DNA of 27,680 nt from Pseudocoprococcus catus (GCF_902381825.1 NZ_LR698973.1:220155-247834), one strand, 5' to 3'. Counted from the stretch's first letter, positions 16,418 to 23,572 are shown. The notes: generated from the letters alone by a model not told the origin. Translations and numbers: made by a program.

Positions 16418-18106
16418 ATGGCAATGTTAAGGGCGGCTCTGTACTGCCGCTTATCAAAGGACGATATGCTGCAGGGCGACAGCGAGAGTATCAAAACGCA
16501 GAAAGCCATGCTGACGCAGTACGCAAAGGAGCATAGCTTTCTGGTGGTGGAAATCTATGTGGACGATGGGTACAGTGGCTTAAATTTTGACCGTCCGAGC
16601 TTTAACCGTATGCTCGATGACATCGAGGCGGGAAAGATTGATGTGGTCATTACGAAAGACTTATCCCGTCTGGGGCGTGACCATCTGAAGGTCGGACACT
16701 TCACGGAGATTTACTTCCCCATGAAAAATGTGCGGTATATCGCAGTCAATGACGGTGTGGATACCGCCAACAAGAATAACGATATAGCGGCTCTGAAAAA
16801 TGTGATGAACGAGTTTTACAGCCGGGATAATTCCCGCAAAATCCGTTCCTCTATCCGTGCGAGGGCAAAGGCGGGGCTGTACCGTTCTTCCTTTAATCCC
16901 ATCGGCTACCGCAAATCCCCCGACAACCACAACAAACTGATGGTGGACGAGGAAACAGCGTGGATTGTAAAACGAATCTTTGAGCTTGCCAACGCAGGCA
17001 TGGGAACGCACAAAATCGCTGCTGTATTCCGTGAGGAACAAGTACCCTGCCCGTCATGGTGGCTGCACAGCCGGGGCGAAAAGGATTACTCCAAGCGGTT
17101 TGAAAATCCAGAGAACAAGTATGAGTGGTCGCACACTGTCATACGCAATATCATCTCCAATCCCCTCTATCTGGGGCATTGCGTGATGTGCAAGACCGAG
17201 AGTATCTTCAAGGTCAACGCCTCAAAGAAAGTACCAAAAGAGGACTGGATTACCGTGAAAAACACCCATGAGCCGCTTGTGACGCAGGAGGTGTTTGACG
17301 GGGCAAACGAGAAGATTTTGAGCCGCAGGCGGGATACCGCCGATAACTTTGTCTCTCCCTTTGCGGGGCTTGTGAAGTGCGGCACTTGCGGAAAGGCGTT
17401 GGGCTTGCGCTACTGGACGAGGAAAAGGCACAGGATTTATGTGTGTACCACTTACGCCCACGATACCAAAGCCTGCACAGACCACCGTATTTTTTATGAG
17501 GATTTATACAAGGCGGTGCTTGCGGACATTCAGTACCACGCCCGTCTTGCCTATGAGGACAGGGAGAAAGCGGTGGCTCTGGCAGTGAAGATGAACGCCA
17601 AAGCAGACGGGAGCAAGGGGAAAAACAATGCCGACAGACTGAAAGCGGCAAAGAAACGGTATGAGGAAGTGACGAGACTGTTTGACCGTCTGTATGAGGA
17701 CAGTGTATCGGGGCGTATCTCCCATGACAATTTTAACCGTCTGATGGATAAGTACCAGACCGAGCAGGAACAGCTTTTAGGGCAGATACAGGCTTTAGAA
17801 GCCGCCATGCAGGAGGTTAAGGACAATCAGCAGAACGCTGTCAGGTGGGCGGAATTGATGGCGCAGTATGTGGGGATACAGGAATTGACTGCTGAAAATC
17901 TCAATCTCCTTGTGGAGAGGATTGAGGTCTATGACCGCACGGAAACCAATGCCGGGGCAGAACAGATGATTAAAATCTGTTACCGCTTCGGCGGCTACAT
18001 AGGGGAACGGGTATTTTCCGCAAAGGTGCTGAAACACCCTTGCAGGAAAAACGCCTGCCCTCTCAAAGAAAGGAAAGGCTATGGGAAAATATCACTTGTA
18101 TCTTAG
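16418..18106 (+). CDS. TnpX/TndX-type large serine recombinase
   Basis: The 562-residue protein has the resolvase catalytic domain at 1-150, with Ser13 in YCRLSKDD as nucleophile and the arginine segment TKDLSRLGRDH. A recombinase domain follows at about 165-280 (NPIGYRKSP, IFELANAGMGTHKIA). A zinc ribbon has Cys at about 321, 324, 343 and 352 (KCGTCG...VCTTYAHDTKAC), then a long coiled coil (400-480) and a C-terminal DNA-contact region. Length is between TndX and TnpX. Such enzymes excise and insert elements at GA dinucleotides, in agreement with the att cores found at both ends. Its 3' end overlaps tnpW by 26 bases. Confidence 0.93.
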   Translation: MAMLRAALYCRLSKDDMLQGDSESIKTQKAMLTQYAKEHSFLVVEIYVDDGYSGLNFDRPSFNRMLDDIEAGKIDVVITKDLSRLGRDHLKVGHFTEIYFPMKNVRYIAVNDGVDTANKNNDIAALKNVMNEFYSRDNSRKIRSSIRARAKAGLYRSSFNPIGYRKSPDNHNKLMVDEETAWIVKRIFELANAGMGTHKIAAVFREEQVPCPSWWLHSRGEKDYSKRFENPENKYEWSHTVIRNIISNPLYLGHCVMCKTESIFKVNASKKVPKEDWITVKNTHEPLVTQEVFDGANEKILSRRRDTADNFVSPFAGLVKCGTCGKALGLRYWTRKRHRIYVCTTYAHDTKACTDHRIFYEDLYKAVLADIQYHARLAYEDREKAVALAVKMNAKADGSKGKNNADRLKAAKKRYEEVTRLFDRLYEDSVSGRISHDNFNRLMDKYQTEQEQLLGQIQALEAAMQEVKDNQQNAVRWAELMAQYVGIQELTAENLNLLVERIEVYDRTETNAGAEQMIKICYRFGGYIGERVFSAKVLKHPCRKNACPLKERKGYGKISLVS

Positions 18107-18248
18107 CGAGGAAGAAAGGCAGCTTGTTCTCCACGCTCTGATCGACTTCCGCAACAAGTTACTTGCGGCGGGAAGATATACGGACTGTGTGGGCGAGCTG
18201 CTGATAAAGGTCATGTACGCAAAGGCGAAAAGGGTAAAAATACGGTAA
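18081..18248 (+). CDS. tnpW: TnpW-like small transposon protein (55 aa)
   Basis: An ATG after AAGGAAAGGCT inside the recombinase 3' end opens MGKYHLYLSEEERQLVLHAL and continues IDFRNKLLAAGRYTDCVGEL to a basic end KRVKIR. This resembles TnpW of Tn4451-type elements, located as expected between tnpX and tnpV. Function is unknown in the family. It is too short for many gene callers. Confidence 0.72.
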   Translation: MGKYHLYLSEEERQLVLHALIDFRNKLLAAGRYTDCVGELLIKVMYAKAKRVKIR

Positions 18249-18262
18249 TGGAGGAAATGACA

Positions 18263-18637
18263 ATGACAAAATCAATCTTTGAACAGTTGGGCGGCACTTA
18301 TGAACAGCAGGGGGATTATCTCCTCCCCTGCCTCACAGTACCCGCCGAGAACGAACAGCCCATAGGCGTATGGGGGCAGCGGCACTTGCGGTATCTGAAA
18401 GAATATCGCAGAGCCACCTACATAACCCTGCTCACAAGCGGAAGGCTGAACGCTTACCTTGCCGACATCGACAAGCAGGCGCAGGAGCGCATGGAAAGGC
18501 TCACGGAGCAGATGAAACGGGCGCAGGGTATAACGGAACAGCTAAAGGCGGAAAACGCCTTAGAATGGGTGCAGAGAATGAATAACATACGGGCGTGTGC
18601 AAGGGAGATTGTGGAGAGGGAGATTATTTATACTTAA
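18263..18637 (+). CDS. tnpV: TnpV family transposon protein
   Basis: The chosen start MTKSIFEQLGG follows GGAGGAAATGACA; an earlier in-frame ATG (18248) overlaps the tnpW stop and that ribosome site. The 124-residue protein is helical, charged and matches TnpV: GDYLLPCLTVP, LKEYRRATYITLLTSGRL, then EQLKAENALEWVQRMNNIRA and AREIVEREIIYT. It forms the recombinase-TnpW-TnpV trio of Tn4451-like elements. A homologue is overprinted in the helicase gene at 7736-8089. No biochemical role is established. Confidence 0.85.
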   Translation: MTKSIFEQLGGTYEQQGDYLLPCLTVPAENEQPIGVWGQRHLRYLKEYRRATYITLLTSGRLNAYLADIDKQAQERMERLTEQMKRAQGITEQLKAENALEWVQRMNNIRACAREIVEREIIYT

Positions 18638-18669
18638 AAAATGTAACGCATATAATTGTAAAACTGTGG

Positions 18670-18703
18670 CGGATAGGGATAAATTCCTTATCCGTCATTT
18701 TCT
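18670..18703 (+). terminator. intrinsic terminator after tnpV
   Basis: CGGATAGGGA pairs with TCCTTATCCG (one G-U) around a five-base loop, followed by TCATTTTCT. It ends the recombinase operon before the tetR promoter. Confidence 0.7.
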
Positions 18704-18772
18704 ATTCGCTGTAAGCTGCTTGAATACGGCATTTTGACACCAATACATTCGCTATTCAGTTATCGTAATCCC

Positions 18773-18801
18773 TTGACTTTTTGAACGATGTTCAGTATAA
18801 T
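18773..18801 (+). promoter_or_regulatory. sigma-70 promoter of tetR
   Basis: TTGACT (18773-18778) and TATAAT (18796-18801) are separated by exactly 17 bp, close to consensus. Transcription should begin near 18808, inside the second operator. Confidence 0.9.
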
Positions 18802-18820
18802 GCTTTTGAACATTGTTCAG
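18781..18820 (+). promoter_or_regulatory. tandem TetR operators
   Basis: TTGAACGATGTTCAG (18781-18795) fills the promoter spacer and TTGAACATTGTTCAG (18806-18820) covers the transcription start. Both are palindromes TGAAC-N3-GTTCA, 25 bp centre to centre. This layout fits autorepression by the adjacent TetR protein. Confidence 0.85.
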
Positions 18821-18833
18821 CAGGAGGCGTAGC

Positions 18834-19406
18834 GTGGATAATAAAGAAGCAATCATACAGGAAACGATTAAACTTATCGAAGAAAAAGGCGAGCGTTTAG
18901 ATGAAATTACAGTGCGTGAAATATGCAAAAGAGCCAGCGTTGGCTTAGGTCTTGTGAATTATCATTTTGGAAATAAAGAGAAACTTATTGAGCAATGTAT
19001 TGAGCGTATGATAAACGGAACGGTTAAGCGATTTCAGAATATACGGGAGAAAACGGACAGTTTTACCCCCTTTGAAAAGTTGGAATATCTCAGCAATATG
19101 ACACTTGATTTTCTGTTTGAACATTATGCTGTTTCCAAAATTTCCATTCTTACCGACATGCAGTCACCGAAAGAAGGTGACAATACTTACAGAACTTATG
19201 AGGCGTATCTTCCGATTGTTGCCGCCTGCCGTCCTGACCTTGATGAAGCGGCAATAAAGAGAAAAACACTGTATTTGATTACCGTTATGCAGCAAATGTT
19301 CCTGCGATATGAAATCATATCACAAATATTGGGGATTGACCTTAGACAGAAAGAAAACCGCAAGAACTTTCATACACAAGTTTTACACGACATTTTGGAG
19401 GTATAA
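18834..19406 (+). CDS. TetR/AcrR-family transcriptional regulator
   Basis: The GTG at 18834 follows AGGAGG six bases upstream; the longer in-frame TTG at 18813 would lie in the operator and before that site. The 190-residue protein begins with a typical TetR helix-turn-helix (residues about 8-50: EITVREICKRASVGLGLVNY then HFGNKEKLIEQC) and a helical ligand domain. It likely represses its own promoter and the flavodoxin-like gene 3 bp downstream, responding to an unknown small molecule. The two-operator promoter supports this. Base composition is lower in G+C than the mob genes, so the cassette may be a later acquisition. Confidence 0.9.
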   Translation: MDNKEAIIQETIKLIEEKGERLDEITVREICKRASVGLGLVNYHFGNKEKLIEQCIERMINGTVKRFQNIREKTDSFTPFEKLEYLSNMTLDFLFEHYAVSKISILTDMQSPKEGDNTYRTYEAYLPIVAACRPDLDEAAIKRKTLYLITVMQQMFLRYEIISQILGIDLRQKENRKNFHTQVLHDILEV

Positions 19407-19409
19407 AGA

Positions 19410-20126
19410 TTGAATATCACAGTGATAAACGGAACAGAGAAACACGGTGTTACCTACCGCTTGAAAGAGACGTTTTTAACTGAGTTTAGGGATGAAGCGA
19501 ATATTACAGAATATTATCTTCCAAAAGATTGTCCAAACTTCTGTGTTGGTTGCTTGAACTGCACATTAAAGGGCGAAAAAACTTGCAAGGACGCTGAATA
19601 CATTAGAAAAATGGATGAATCGCTTTTAAAAGCGGATTTGATTGTAATGACTTCTCCTGCATATGTGTTTCATGTTACGGGAGCAATGAAAGCATTGCTT
19701 GACCATTTTGCTTACCGATGGATGCCACACCGCCCTGCTCCTGAAATGTTTGGGAAGCGGGCAGTCATCATAACACAGTGCTTGGGTAGCGGAGCAAAAT
19801 CTGCAGCGAAAGATATAAAGCACAGTTTATCTTGGTGGGGGATTTCCGAGATCGGGATATTTACTGGGGCGTTGATGAGCGATATTGTTTGGGAAAAACT
19901 TTCTAAAAAGAAACAAGCTAAACTCACAGGAAAAGTTCAAAAACTATCCAAGAAGTTTGCACATATGGATTACACAAAATCCGCACACACGAATTTGATT
20001 ACGAAAATTAAGTTTTTCTTCTGCCGTATGATACAGAAATCCATACATAAATCCGACCCCGAACACCTTGATGGGAAGTATTGGGCGGAGCAAGGTTGGC
20101 TCGATGGCGGTAAACCGTGGAAATAG
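19410..20126 (+). CDS. flavodoxin-like NAD(P)H-dependent oxidoreductase
   Basis: It starts at TTG (19410) after TTGGAGGTATAAAGA. The 238-residue protein has a flavodoxin-like fold: MNITVINGTEKHGVTYRL (FMN phosphate loop), a CVGCLNCTLKGEKTC cysteine cluster, then LIVMTSPAYVFHVTGAMKAL and LDHFAYRWMPHRP. It belongs to the NADPH-dependent FMN reductase/iron-sulfur flavoprotein group. The C-terminal 60 residues are basic. Its place in an operon with TetR suggests a regulated detoxification or redox function, for example of quinones or drugs. The substrate is not predictable. Confidence 0.83.
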   Translation: MNITVINGTEKHGVTYRLKETFLTEFRDEANITEYYLPKDCPNFCVGCLNCTLKGEKTCKDAEYIRKMDESLLKADLIVMTSPAYVFHVTGAMKALLDHFAYRWMPHRPAPEMFGKRAVIITQCLGSGAKSAAKDIKHSLSWWGISEIGIFTGALMSDIVWEKLSKKKQAKLTGKVQKLSKKFAHMDYTKSAHTNLITKIKFFFCRMIQKSIHKSDPEHLDGKYWAEQGWLDGGKPWK

Positions 20127-20138
20127 TGAGGGGACAAT

Positions 20139-20333
20139 ATGGAAAAAATAAATTCTGAATGGGTATGTTGCCCTGTTTGTGGAAATAAAACTCGTGACAA
20201 AATACGGAAGGATACTGTTTTGGTGCATTATCCTCTTTATTGCCCGAAATGCAAACGAGAAACTTTAATCAATGCGAAAAAATTACATATAACTGTCATC
20301 AAAGAGCCAGACGCACAGACGCAGAGCCGATGA
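20139..20333 (+). CDS. cysteine-rich KTR-domain protein (64 aa)
   Basis: It starts 12 bases after the oxidoreductase gene and encodes MEKINSEWVCCPVCGNKTRD, KIRKDTVLVHYPLYCPKCKRE and a short tail. Two CxxC pairs (CPVC and CPKC) form a zinc ribbon; KTR follows the first pair. Proteins of this family commonly sit next to TetR genes on Firmicutes mobile elements. Likely a small nucleic-acid or protein-binding zinc ribbon. Its stop codon lies within the stem of the terminator. Confidence 0.85.
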   Translation: MEKINSEWVCCPVCGNKTRDKIRKDTVLVHYPLYCPKCKRETLINAKKLHITVIKEPDAQTQSR

Positions 20334-20372
20334 ACTTGTGAGATATTTCACAGATCATCGGCTCTTTCTTTT
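20324..20372 (+). terminator. terminator of the tetR-flavodoxin-KTR operon
   Basis: GAGCCGATGA pairs perfectly with TCATCGGCTC (20355-20364), with an inner TGTGA/TCACA stem, and TTTCTTTTTC follows. The stem includes the KTR stop codon. Confidence 0.85.
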
Positions 20373-20454
20373 TCGGATAGTGTTTATCAGTCCGCCCAGT
20401 CCGCCATATAAAAAAACGGAGTTTTGACGGACTGTATTGTTATGCCCTAATGCT

Positions 20455-20490
20455 CCCTCTAAACCCGTTTTGAGTTTGGAGGGATTTTTT
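20455..20490 (+). terminator. second intrinsic terminator
   Basis: CCCTCTAAAC pairs with GTTTGGAGGG around a short loop, followed by A and TTTTTT. It may serve transcription from an unseen small unit or back up the terminator 100 bp upstream. Confidence 0.65.
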
Positions 20491-20594
20491 GCGTCTTTCT
20501 TCACTTTCTATCCTGCCGCTGATCCGTGCGGCGTTCTACATATTACCAGACAGAAACGAGGATAATCTGTTAAAAAATTCCTTGTTTTGATATG

Positions 20595-20688
20595 GCTCTT
20601 TTATGCACTAAAAGCAGAGGACAAATATCTACATAAAAGAGCTTTTACTTCTCATAGCCGCAATGGTCTGACAGCCTTTGCGGTTTTT
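20595..20688 (+). promoter_or_regulatory. two consecutive hairpins in the leader of the sigma-like gene
   Basis: GCTCTTTTATG (20595) and CATAAAAGAGC (20632) are a perfect 11-bp inverted repeat followed by TTTTA. CCGCAA (20658) and TTGCGG (20678) form a second stem followed by TTTTTCTTTT. Both resemble attenuators. Together with the 20455 terminator they fill the 466-bp gap before 20800, which holds no other gene that I can support. Confidence 0.6.
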
Positions 20689-20755
20689 CTTTTGTCGCTT
20701 TTTGTCAAGAGACAGGATAAGCCCGCTTCTGGCGTTGGGTGTCGCTCACCGCCTG

Positions 20756-20790
20756 CCAATCTGGATTTTCAAAAAAATTCAGATTGGAGG
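20756..20790 (+). promoter_or_regulatory. hairpin that overlaps the ribosome site of the sigma-like gene
   Basis: CCAATCTG pairs with CAGATTGG, and the last GG belongs to the GGAGG (20786-20790) that serves the GTG start at 20800. The stem could partly hide the ribosome site, giving control of translation. Confidence 0.55.
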
Positions 20791-20799
20791 TAAAGAACA

Positions 20800-21225
20800 G
20801 TGGCATACAACCACGGAAAGGCAGAGCGCAGATGGCGGCTCTGGAAAGAAAAAGAAGAAAAGATTTTACGGGAGTGCGGAGTTGATGAAGAAACGATTGA
20901 GGAAATTCGCACTTTTGATAGAGAAGAATTTAATTCTGACAGACGGTTTTACACACGCCTGAATGATGTTGGGGAATACATAGCGGAAACTGCCATGCAG
21001 GAGCCGCCCATGGAGGTCAATACAGTCTGGGATATGCTGAATGAAATCGAGGACGAAAACCTATACCGTGCATTGCTTACGGTGGACAAGCGTACCCTGC
21101 AAATTGTCCTGCTGAAAATGCAGGGATATTCCCTAAAGGAGATTGCGCCGATGGTTGATTTATCGGCGGGTGCTGTCTATGCGAGGTTAGACCATCTGCG
21201 GAAAAAGCTGAGAAAACTCTTATAG
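20800..21225 (+). CDS. sigma-70 region 4-like protein (141 aa)
   Basis: The start is GTG at 20800 after TTGGAGGTAAAGAACA. The N-terminal part is charged and helical (KAERRWRLWKEKEEKILREC). The C-terminal part (about 88-141) is a region-4-like helix-turn-helix: LTVDKRTLQIVLLKMQGYSLKE then IAPMVDLSAGAVYARLDHLR and basic RKKLRKLL. It lacks an evident region 2, so it is probably a DNA-binding regulator rather than a full sigma factor. Such proteins occur at the ends of Tn916/Tn4451-type elements and regulate excision or transfer. A terminator follows it directly. Confidence 0.8.
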   Translation: MAYNHGKAERRWRLWKEKEEKILRECGVDEETIEEIRTFDREEFNSDRRFYTRLNDVGEYIAETAMQEPPMEVNTVWDMLNEIEDENLYRALLTVDKRTLQIVLLKMQGYSLKEIAPMVDLSAGAVYARLDHLRKKLRKLL

Positions 21226-21258
21226 TATCTAAAGCCCTGCTGTTTCCTGCGGGCTACT

Positions 21259-21291
21259 GGGTGAGAGGACAACCCCTCTCACCCATTTTTT
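21259..21291 (+). terminator. intrinsic terminator between the two sigma-like genes
   Basis: GGGTGAGAGG pairs perfectly with CCTCTCACCC (21275-21284) around a short loop, followed by ATTTTTT. It lies 18 bp upstream of the next start, so expression of the second gene may depend on read-through or antitermination. Confidence 0.85.
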
Positions 21292-21308
21292 AGCAGGAGG
21301 ACAAAGCA

Positions 21309-21782
21309 ATGGCGATACCTAAACGGTCATACTGGCTTCGGGAAGTAGTGACAGAGGCAGGAACAAGCTATCATATCAGTTTTCGTGACGGGCAGGGAAA
21401 AATCCAAAAGCTGTGCGTATCTTATGACTTCTATATGGCGTTTCGGAGACTGGAACTTGACGAAAGGAAAATTGAGGGTTGGGATTACCGTCACAGGGAG
21501 TTTTCGGAAATTATGGAGGAAACTCTGAACTGGCGGGCGGTAAGACAGCCTAAAAGCATTGAGGAGGTTATTCTTGAGGAAGAACGGGCAGAACTGCTCC
21601 AGAGGATTATCAGCAAGCTGCCAGAAATGCAAAGGCGGCGTTTCCTGCTCCACTATGAGTATGAAATGACTTATAAAGAGATAGGGAAAATCGAGCATTG
21701 CAGCCAACAATCCGTAGGTCGTGCTGTAACTGCCGCCAGAGAAAAGATAAAGGCGGAGATGAAGAAATACCTAAACGCATGA
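21309..21782 (+). CDS. sigma-70 region 4-like regulator (157 aa)
   Basis: It starts at an ATG after AGCAGGAGGACAAAGCA. The N-terminal half carries a beta-rich stretch (YHISFRDGQGKIQKLCVSYD). The C-terminal half is a sigma region 4: RAELLQRIISKLPEMQRRRF, then LLHYEYEMTYKEIGKIEHCS and QQSVGRAVTAAREKIKAEMK. The QRRRFLL and YKEIGKIxHCSQQSV helices match sigma-factor-like proteins of ICEs. It is the last gene of the inner element, 49 bases from the right end repeat, in a typical place for a regulator of excision. Confidence 0.85.
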   Translation: MAIPKRSYWLREVVTEAGTSYHISFRDGQGKIQKLCVSYDFYMAFRRLELDERKIEGWDYRHREFSEIMEETLNWRAVRQPKSIEEVILEEERAELLQRIISKLPEMQRRRFLLHYEYEMTYKEIGKIEHCSQQSVGRAVTAAREKIKAEMKKYLNA

Positions 21783-21791
21783 CCGTTAAGC

Positions 21792-21830
21792 ATACCCTTG
21801 TATCTTTGGATATGAGGGTATTTGCTTTGT
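21792..21830 (+). terminator. weak terminator at the right end of the element
   Basis: ATACCCT (21792-21798) pairs with AGGGTAT (21815-21821), followed by TTGCTTTG. Only a 7-bp stem, so the terminator role is probable but not certain. Confidence 0.45.
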
Positions 21831-21844
21831 GTTCTCTAATGGAA
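21831..21844 (+). repeat. right terminal inverted repeat
   Basis: GTTCTCTAATGGAA, inverted relative to the left end at 12206-12219 with 12 of 14 positions matching. Confidence 0.7.
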
Positions 21845-21848
21845 CTTC

Positions 21849-21859
21849 ACAGATGTGAA
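21849..21859 (+). other. attR: right attachment site
   Basis: The second ACAGATGTGAA, within TTCACAGATGTGAA, which is palindromic apart from the central GA (21852-21853). The trbL frame resumes here as TDVKKPEHALK. Confidence 0.85.
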
Positions 21860-22307
21860 GAAACCGGAACACGCTTTAAAACTCTTTGTCCGTTTTGCAT
21901 TGGCGAAAGGTGTTATCACATACGGAATGGAGCTTATGCTTGCATTATTTAATATCGTGCAAGGGACGATTTCAACCATTATGAATGCTGCTGGATTTGG
22001 AACTCCGGAACAGACGACCTTACCCGCAGAGATGGTAACGACCATAGAGGATTGCGGATTTTTTGAGAGTATCCCTTTGTGGGCGGTAACGCTTATCGGA
22101 GGATTATTTATCACGGTGCTGTCGTTCATTCTGATAATGACAGTGTATGGACGATTTTTCAAGTTGTATATGTACACAGCACTTGCACCGATACCGCTTT
22201 CCACATTTGCAGGAGAACCTACACAGAATGTAGGCAAGAGTTTTATCAACCAATACTGTTCAAAGGTCGGTCAAGACCGCAGAACAAACGGCAAAGACTT
22301 CTATTAA
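21860..22307 (+). pseudogene. TrbL/VirB6-like protein, 3' part, itself cut short
   Basis: After the right att site the trbL frame continues: KKPEHALKLFVRFALAKGVI, membrane helices (LWAVTLIGGLFITVLSFILI) and FFKLYMYTALAPIPLSTFAG, EPTQNVGKSF. This last segment is highly typical of ICE TrbL-like proteins. After KSFINQY (about 22255) the family sequence ends and the frame runs into the interior of another gene, finishing at a TAA at 22307. The remaining C-terminal membrane part is missing. The gene is therefore damaged twice, by the insertion and by this junction. Confidence 0.83.
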
Positions 22308-23508
22308 GACCACCAAAGAAGCTGCCATTATAGCACAGAAAACAGCAAAAACAACAGCCAAAGCAACACAGAAAGCGGCTCAGACGGCAAAGAAAGCGGC
22401 GAAAGCCACAGCAGATACCGTTAAAGCCACAGCGAAAGCTACTGTTGCGACAGTCAAAGCGATTATTGCAGGGACAAAAGCACTTGTAGCAGCAATCGCC
22501 GCAGGCGGTTGGATAGCGGTTCTGATTATTATGATTGTCGTGCTGTTTGGTGCTGCCGTAGCAATGTTTGGAGGAGGAAGTGACAGTAATTCCTATACTC
22601 CGGTAAGTGCAGAGGTAGAAGCCTATGAACCCATCATACAGAAGTATGCCAAAGAGTACGGCATTCCTGAGTATGTGGAACTTATCAAGGCGGTTATGAT
22701 GCAGGAAAGCGGTGGCAGAGGACTTGACCCTATGCAGGCAGCAGAGGGAAGTTTCAATACAAGGTATCCGCACGAACCTAATGGAATTAAAGACCCTGAA
22801 TATTCTATCCAGTGTGGAGTTCAGGAATTGAAAGCGGCTCTTACTTCGGCAGAAGTGGAAAGTCCGATAGATATGGAGCATATCAAACTTGCTTTGCAAG
22901 GCTACAACTTTGGTAATGGGTATATTTCTTGGGCAAAAACAAAGTATGGCGGTTATTCTTATGCCAATGCAGTGGAGTTTTCCACTCAGCAGGCACAAAG
23001 GCTTGGTTGGGACAGTTATGGAGATACCCAATATCCGGCTCACGTTCTGAGATACTATCCGTATGGGCGAGCCTTTACTGCCGGAGGTAATCAGGCGATT
23101 GTTGAGGTTGCCTTGACACAGCTAGGCAATCAGGGCGGACAACCTTACTGGAGCTGGTACGGCTTTAATAGTCGAGTGGAATGGTGTGCCTGCTTCGTAT
23201 CTTGGTGTGCTGACCAATGCGGGTATATTGAAAGCGGACTTGTTCCGAAATTTGCAGGTTGCGTGGATGGTGCAAACTGGTTTAAGTCAAATGGAAAATG
23301 GCAAGACCGCACTTATGAACCAAAGGTAGGAGATATTATCTTCTTTGATTGGGAAGGCGACGGTACAACAGACCACGTTGGTATCGTAGAGAAGTGTGAG
23401 AATGGCACAGTTTATACCGTAGAGGGCAACTCAGGCGACGCCTGCAAGCAAAGACAGTACGCAGTCGGAAGCAGCAATATCTATGGATACGGTATTCCGG
23501 CATATTAA
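22267..23508 (+). pseudogene. bifunctional lysozyme/cysteine peptidase, N-terminus missing
   Basis: The frame is open without a start codon from about 22234 and reads SVKTAEQTAKTSIKTTKEAA, an alanine/lysine-rich stretch with repeated KAT units. One membrane helix follows (IAVLIIMIVVLFGAAVAMFG), then a lysozyme-like transglycosylase domain (EYGIPEYVELIKAVMMQESG) and a C-terminal CHAP/NlpC-like peptidase (EWCACFVSWCADQCGY; DHVGIVEKCENGTVYTVEGN). This is the CwlT/Orf14-type wall hydrolase of ICE transfer regions, which opens peptidoglycan for the channel. Its N-terminal cytoplasmic part is lost at the junction with trbL. The ATG at 22531 lies inside the membrane helix and is not a natural start. 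Confidence 0.85.
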
Positions 23509-23513
23509 AAATT

Positions 23514-23565
23514 CCAGACGGTGTCTGGAAAATTGAAAAGATGGCTGCTCAGTTGAGTAGCCATC
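23514..23565 (+). terminator. two hairpins between converging genes
   Basis: CCAGAC/GTCTGG (23514-23528) and GATGGCTGCTCA/TGAGTAGCCATC (23540-23565) lie between the wall hydrolase and the minus-strand gene. They probably separate the converging units. T-runs are weak on both sides. Confidence 0.5.
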
Positions 23566-23572
23566 GGGTACA

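Larger units (their letters stand above)
12197..21852 (+). mobile_element. 9.66-kb mobilisable element with large serine recombinase
   Basis: The boundaries follow from the split trbL, the duplicated ACAGATGTGAA and imperfect terminal inverted repeats just inside. The contents are replication-like ATPase, MobV relaxase, ParB, PC4-like protein, recombinase, TnpW, TnpV, a TetR-flavodoxin-KTR cassette and two sigma-region-4-like proteins. This matches the Tn4451/Tn5397 style of integration but with different cargo. All its genes look intact and it encodes no secretion machinery, so it would need a helper ICE. By eye the section 12.6-18.6 kb is clearly richer in G+C than the host ICE, indicating a separate origin. 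Confidence 0.88.

Noticed and set aside
17250..17651. Minus-strand frames opposite the recombinase
   Set aside because: They are shadow frames of a GC-rich gene with clear family motifs on the plus strand.
20340..20800. A coding gene in the gap before the first sigma-like gene
   Set aside because: The open frames at 20587 and 20678 run through hairpins and the ribosome site of the real gene and lack initiation signals.
22246..23043. A 265-codon minus-strand frame opposite the wall hydrolase
   Set aside because: The Cys/Phe-rich product (CCGFRRFLCRLSRFLCC-like) is the complement of Ala/Lys repeat codons; no start signal.
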